A DNA stretch of 6,290 nt from Thermoplasmata archaeon (GTDB lineage: Archaea; Thermoplasmatota; Thermoplasmata; Lutacidiplasmatales; UBA184). Location: positions 1 to 6,290 of the forward strand of contig JASIEC010000111.1 in the NCBI GenBank assembly GCA_030046135.1, given 5' to 3'. The position numbers were made by a program, and so were the translations under genes. Shown in pieces: positions 5,995 through 6,290 of this stretch; position 1 is the first letter of the stretch, and each line of letters opens with the position of its first letter. The notes beneath the pieces were generated by a model. It made no database searches, was not told where the DNA came from, and saw only the letters and a program-made list of their open reading frames with translations.

Positions 5995-6290
5995 CTCGTC
6001 AGGAGGTGGAGGGCAGCTGACGGTGGTCCGGGCCGCATGGATCCGGCCGCTGAGGAAAGTCCCCTCTCCGGGAAACGCGGGGTCGGGTGGGAGCCCGACG
6101 GGCGAGAGTCCGAGCTCCGGAGCAGAAACGACACAGCCCGGTGGGACGGTGAAGGGGCCGCCCCGGAGGCTCCACCGGGAGATGGTGAAACGGCCGACTC
6201 CCCGGGAGCAAGCTCTGAGCGGCGGGATGAGGAGTTTCCCCGATCGCCGAGGAGAGCGCGGAGTCGAATGCTGTCTGAAACGGAAAGGGG
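5995..6290 (+). ncRNA. rnpB: RNase P RNA, archaeal, 3' end cut by the window
   Basis: RNase P RNA is the catalytic subunit that trims tRNA 5' leaders. Conserved blocks appear in order. CR-I, GAGGAAAGTCC, is at 6052-6062. A hairpin GTCGGG/CCCGAC is at 6082-6087 and 6094-6099. CAGAAACGACACAG is at 6123-6136. CR-II/III, GGTGAAACGGC and CCCGGGAGCAAGCTC, is at 6184-6215. CR-IV, GTCGAATGCTGTC, is at 6263-6275. Helices agree: P2 pairs GGCAGC (6012-6017) with GCTGTC (6270-6275), P3 is the GGCCG/CGGCC hairpin at 6031-6048, and P4 pairs CCCCT (6061-6065) with AGGGG at 6286-6290. The window ends in the middle of P4, so only the rest of CR-V and the 3' strand of P1 are missing. The 5' end is estimated from the TATA position and the P2 start, and may be off by several bases. 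Confidence 0.95.

Noticed and set aside
5907..6134. Upstream starts for the HisA-like gene
   Set aside because: This extension is antisense to conserved RNase P RNA blocks and has no protein-like character compared with the barrel that follows.
1..6290. CRISPR array, toxin-antitoxin pair, insertion-sequence ends or defence island
   Set aside because: I saw no direct-repeat array, no paired small genes, no terminal inverted repeats with target duplications, and no nuclease or helicase motifs beyond the recombinase relic.

Overview
The window looks like chromosome from a GC-rich archaeon, most likely a member of the class Thermoplasmata from an acidic habitat. Three things point there: an archaeal-type RNase P RNA, TATA-box promoters set close to start codons that lack Shine-Dalgarno sequences, and a very large secreted thermopsin-family (peptidase A5) protein whose C-terminal repeats carry the TESGLPSGTSW signature I associate with Thermoplasmata exoproteins. 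The lineage is an inference; no 16S or other marker gene is present.

Layout, left to right. Positions 1-426 hold no convincing gene, only several GC-rich inverted repeats; the one nearest the thermopsin stop may mark its transcript end. Positions 427-3981 (minus) encode the thermopsin-like exoprotein: signal peptide, A5 core, a beta-helix-like region and four tandem beta-sandwich-like repeats. Positions 3982-4330 hold its promoter and an otherwise gene-free spacer. Positions 4331-4636 (minus) encode a 101-residue protein with two membrane segments and a C-terminal zinc ribbon, with its own TATA box. Positions 4800-4997 (plus) keep the C-terminal end of a decayed tyrosine recombinase whose nucleophilic tyrosine position now reads histidine. 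Positions 5133-5906 (minus) encode a HisA/HisF-family TIM-barrel protein lacking the usual HisA catalytic aspartate. From about 5995 to the right edge (plus) lies rnpB, cut off inside helix P4, transcribed divergently from the HisA-like gene.

The genes do not form one operon. The thermopsin and zinc-ribbon genes each have a TATA box, both centred 32 nt before the ATG, which suggests independent, nearly leaderless transcripts. The thermopsin protein would act outside the cell on proteins or peptides. RNase P RNA is housekeeping. The recombinase relic suggests that the 4.7-5.1 kb interval once received a mobile element. I see no complete new defence or mobile system. The points most worth following are the recombinase relic, the HisA-like protein with altered active-site positions, and the architecture of the exoprotein.
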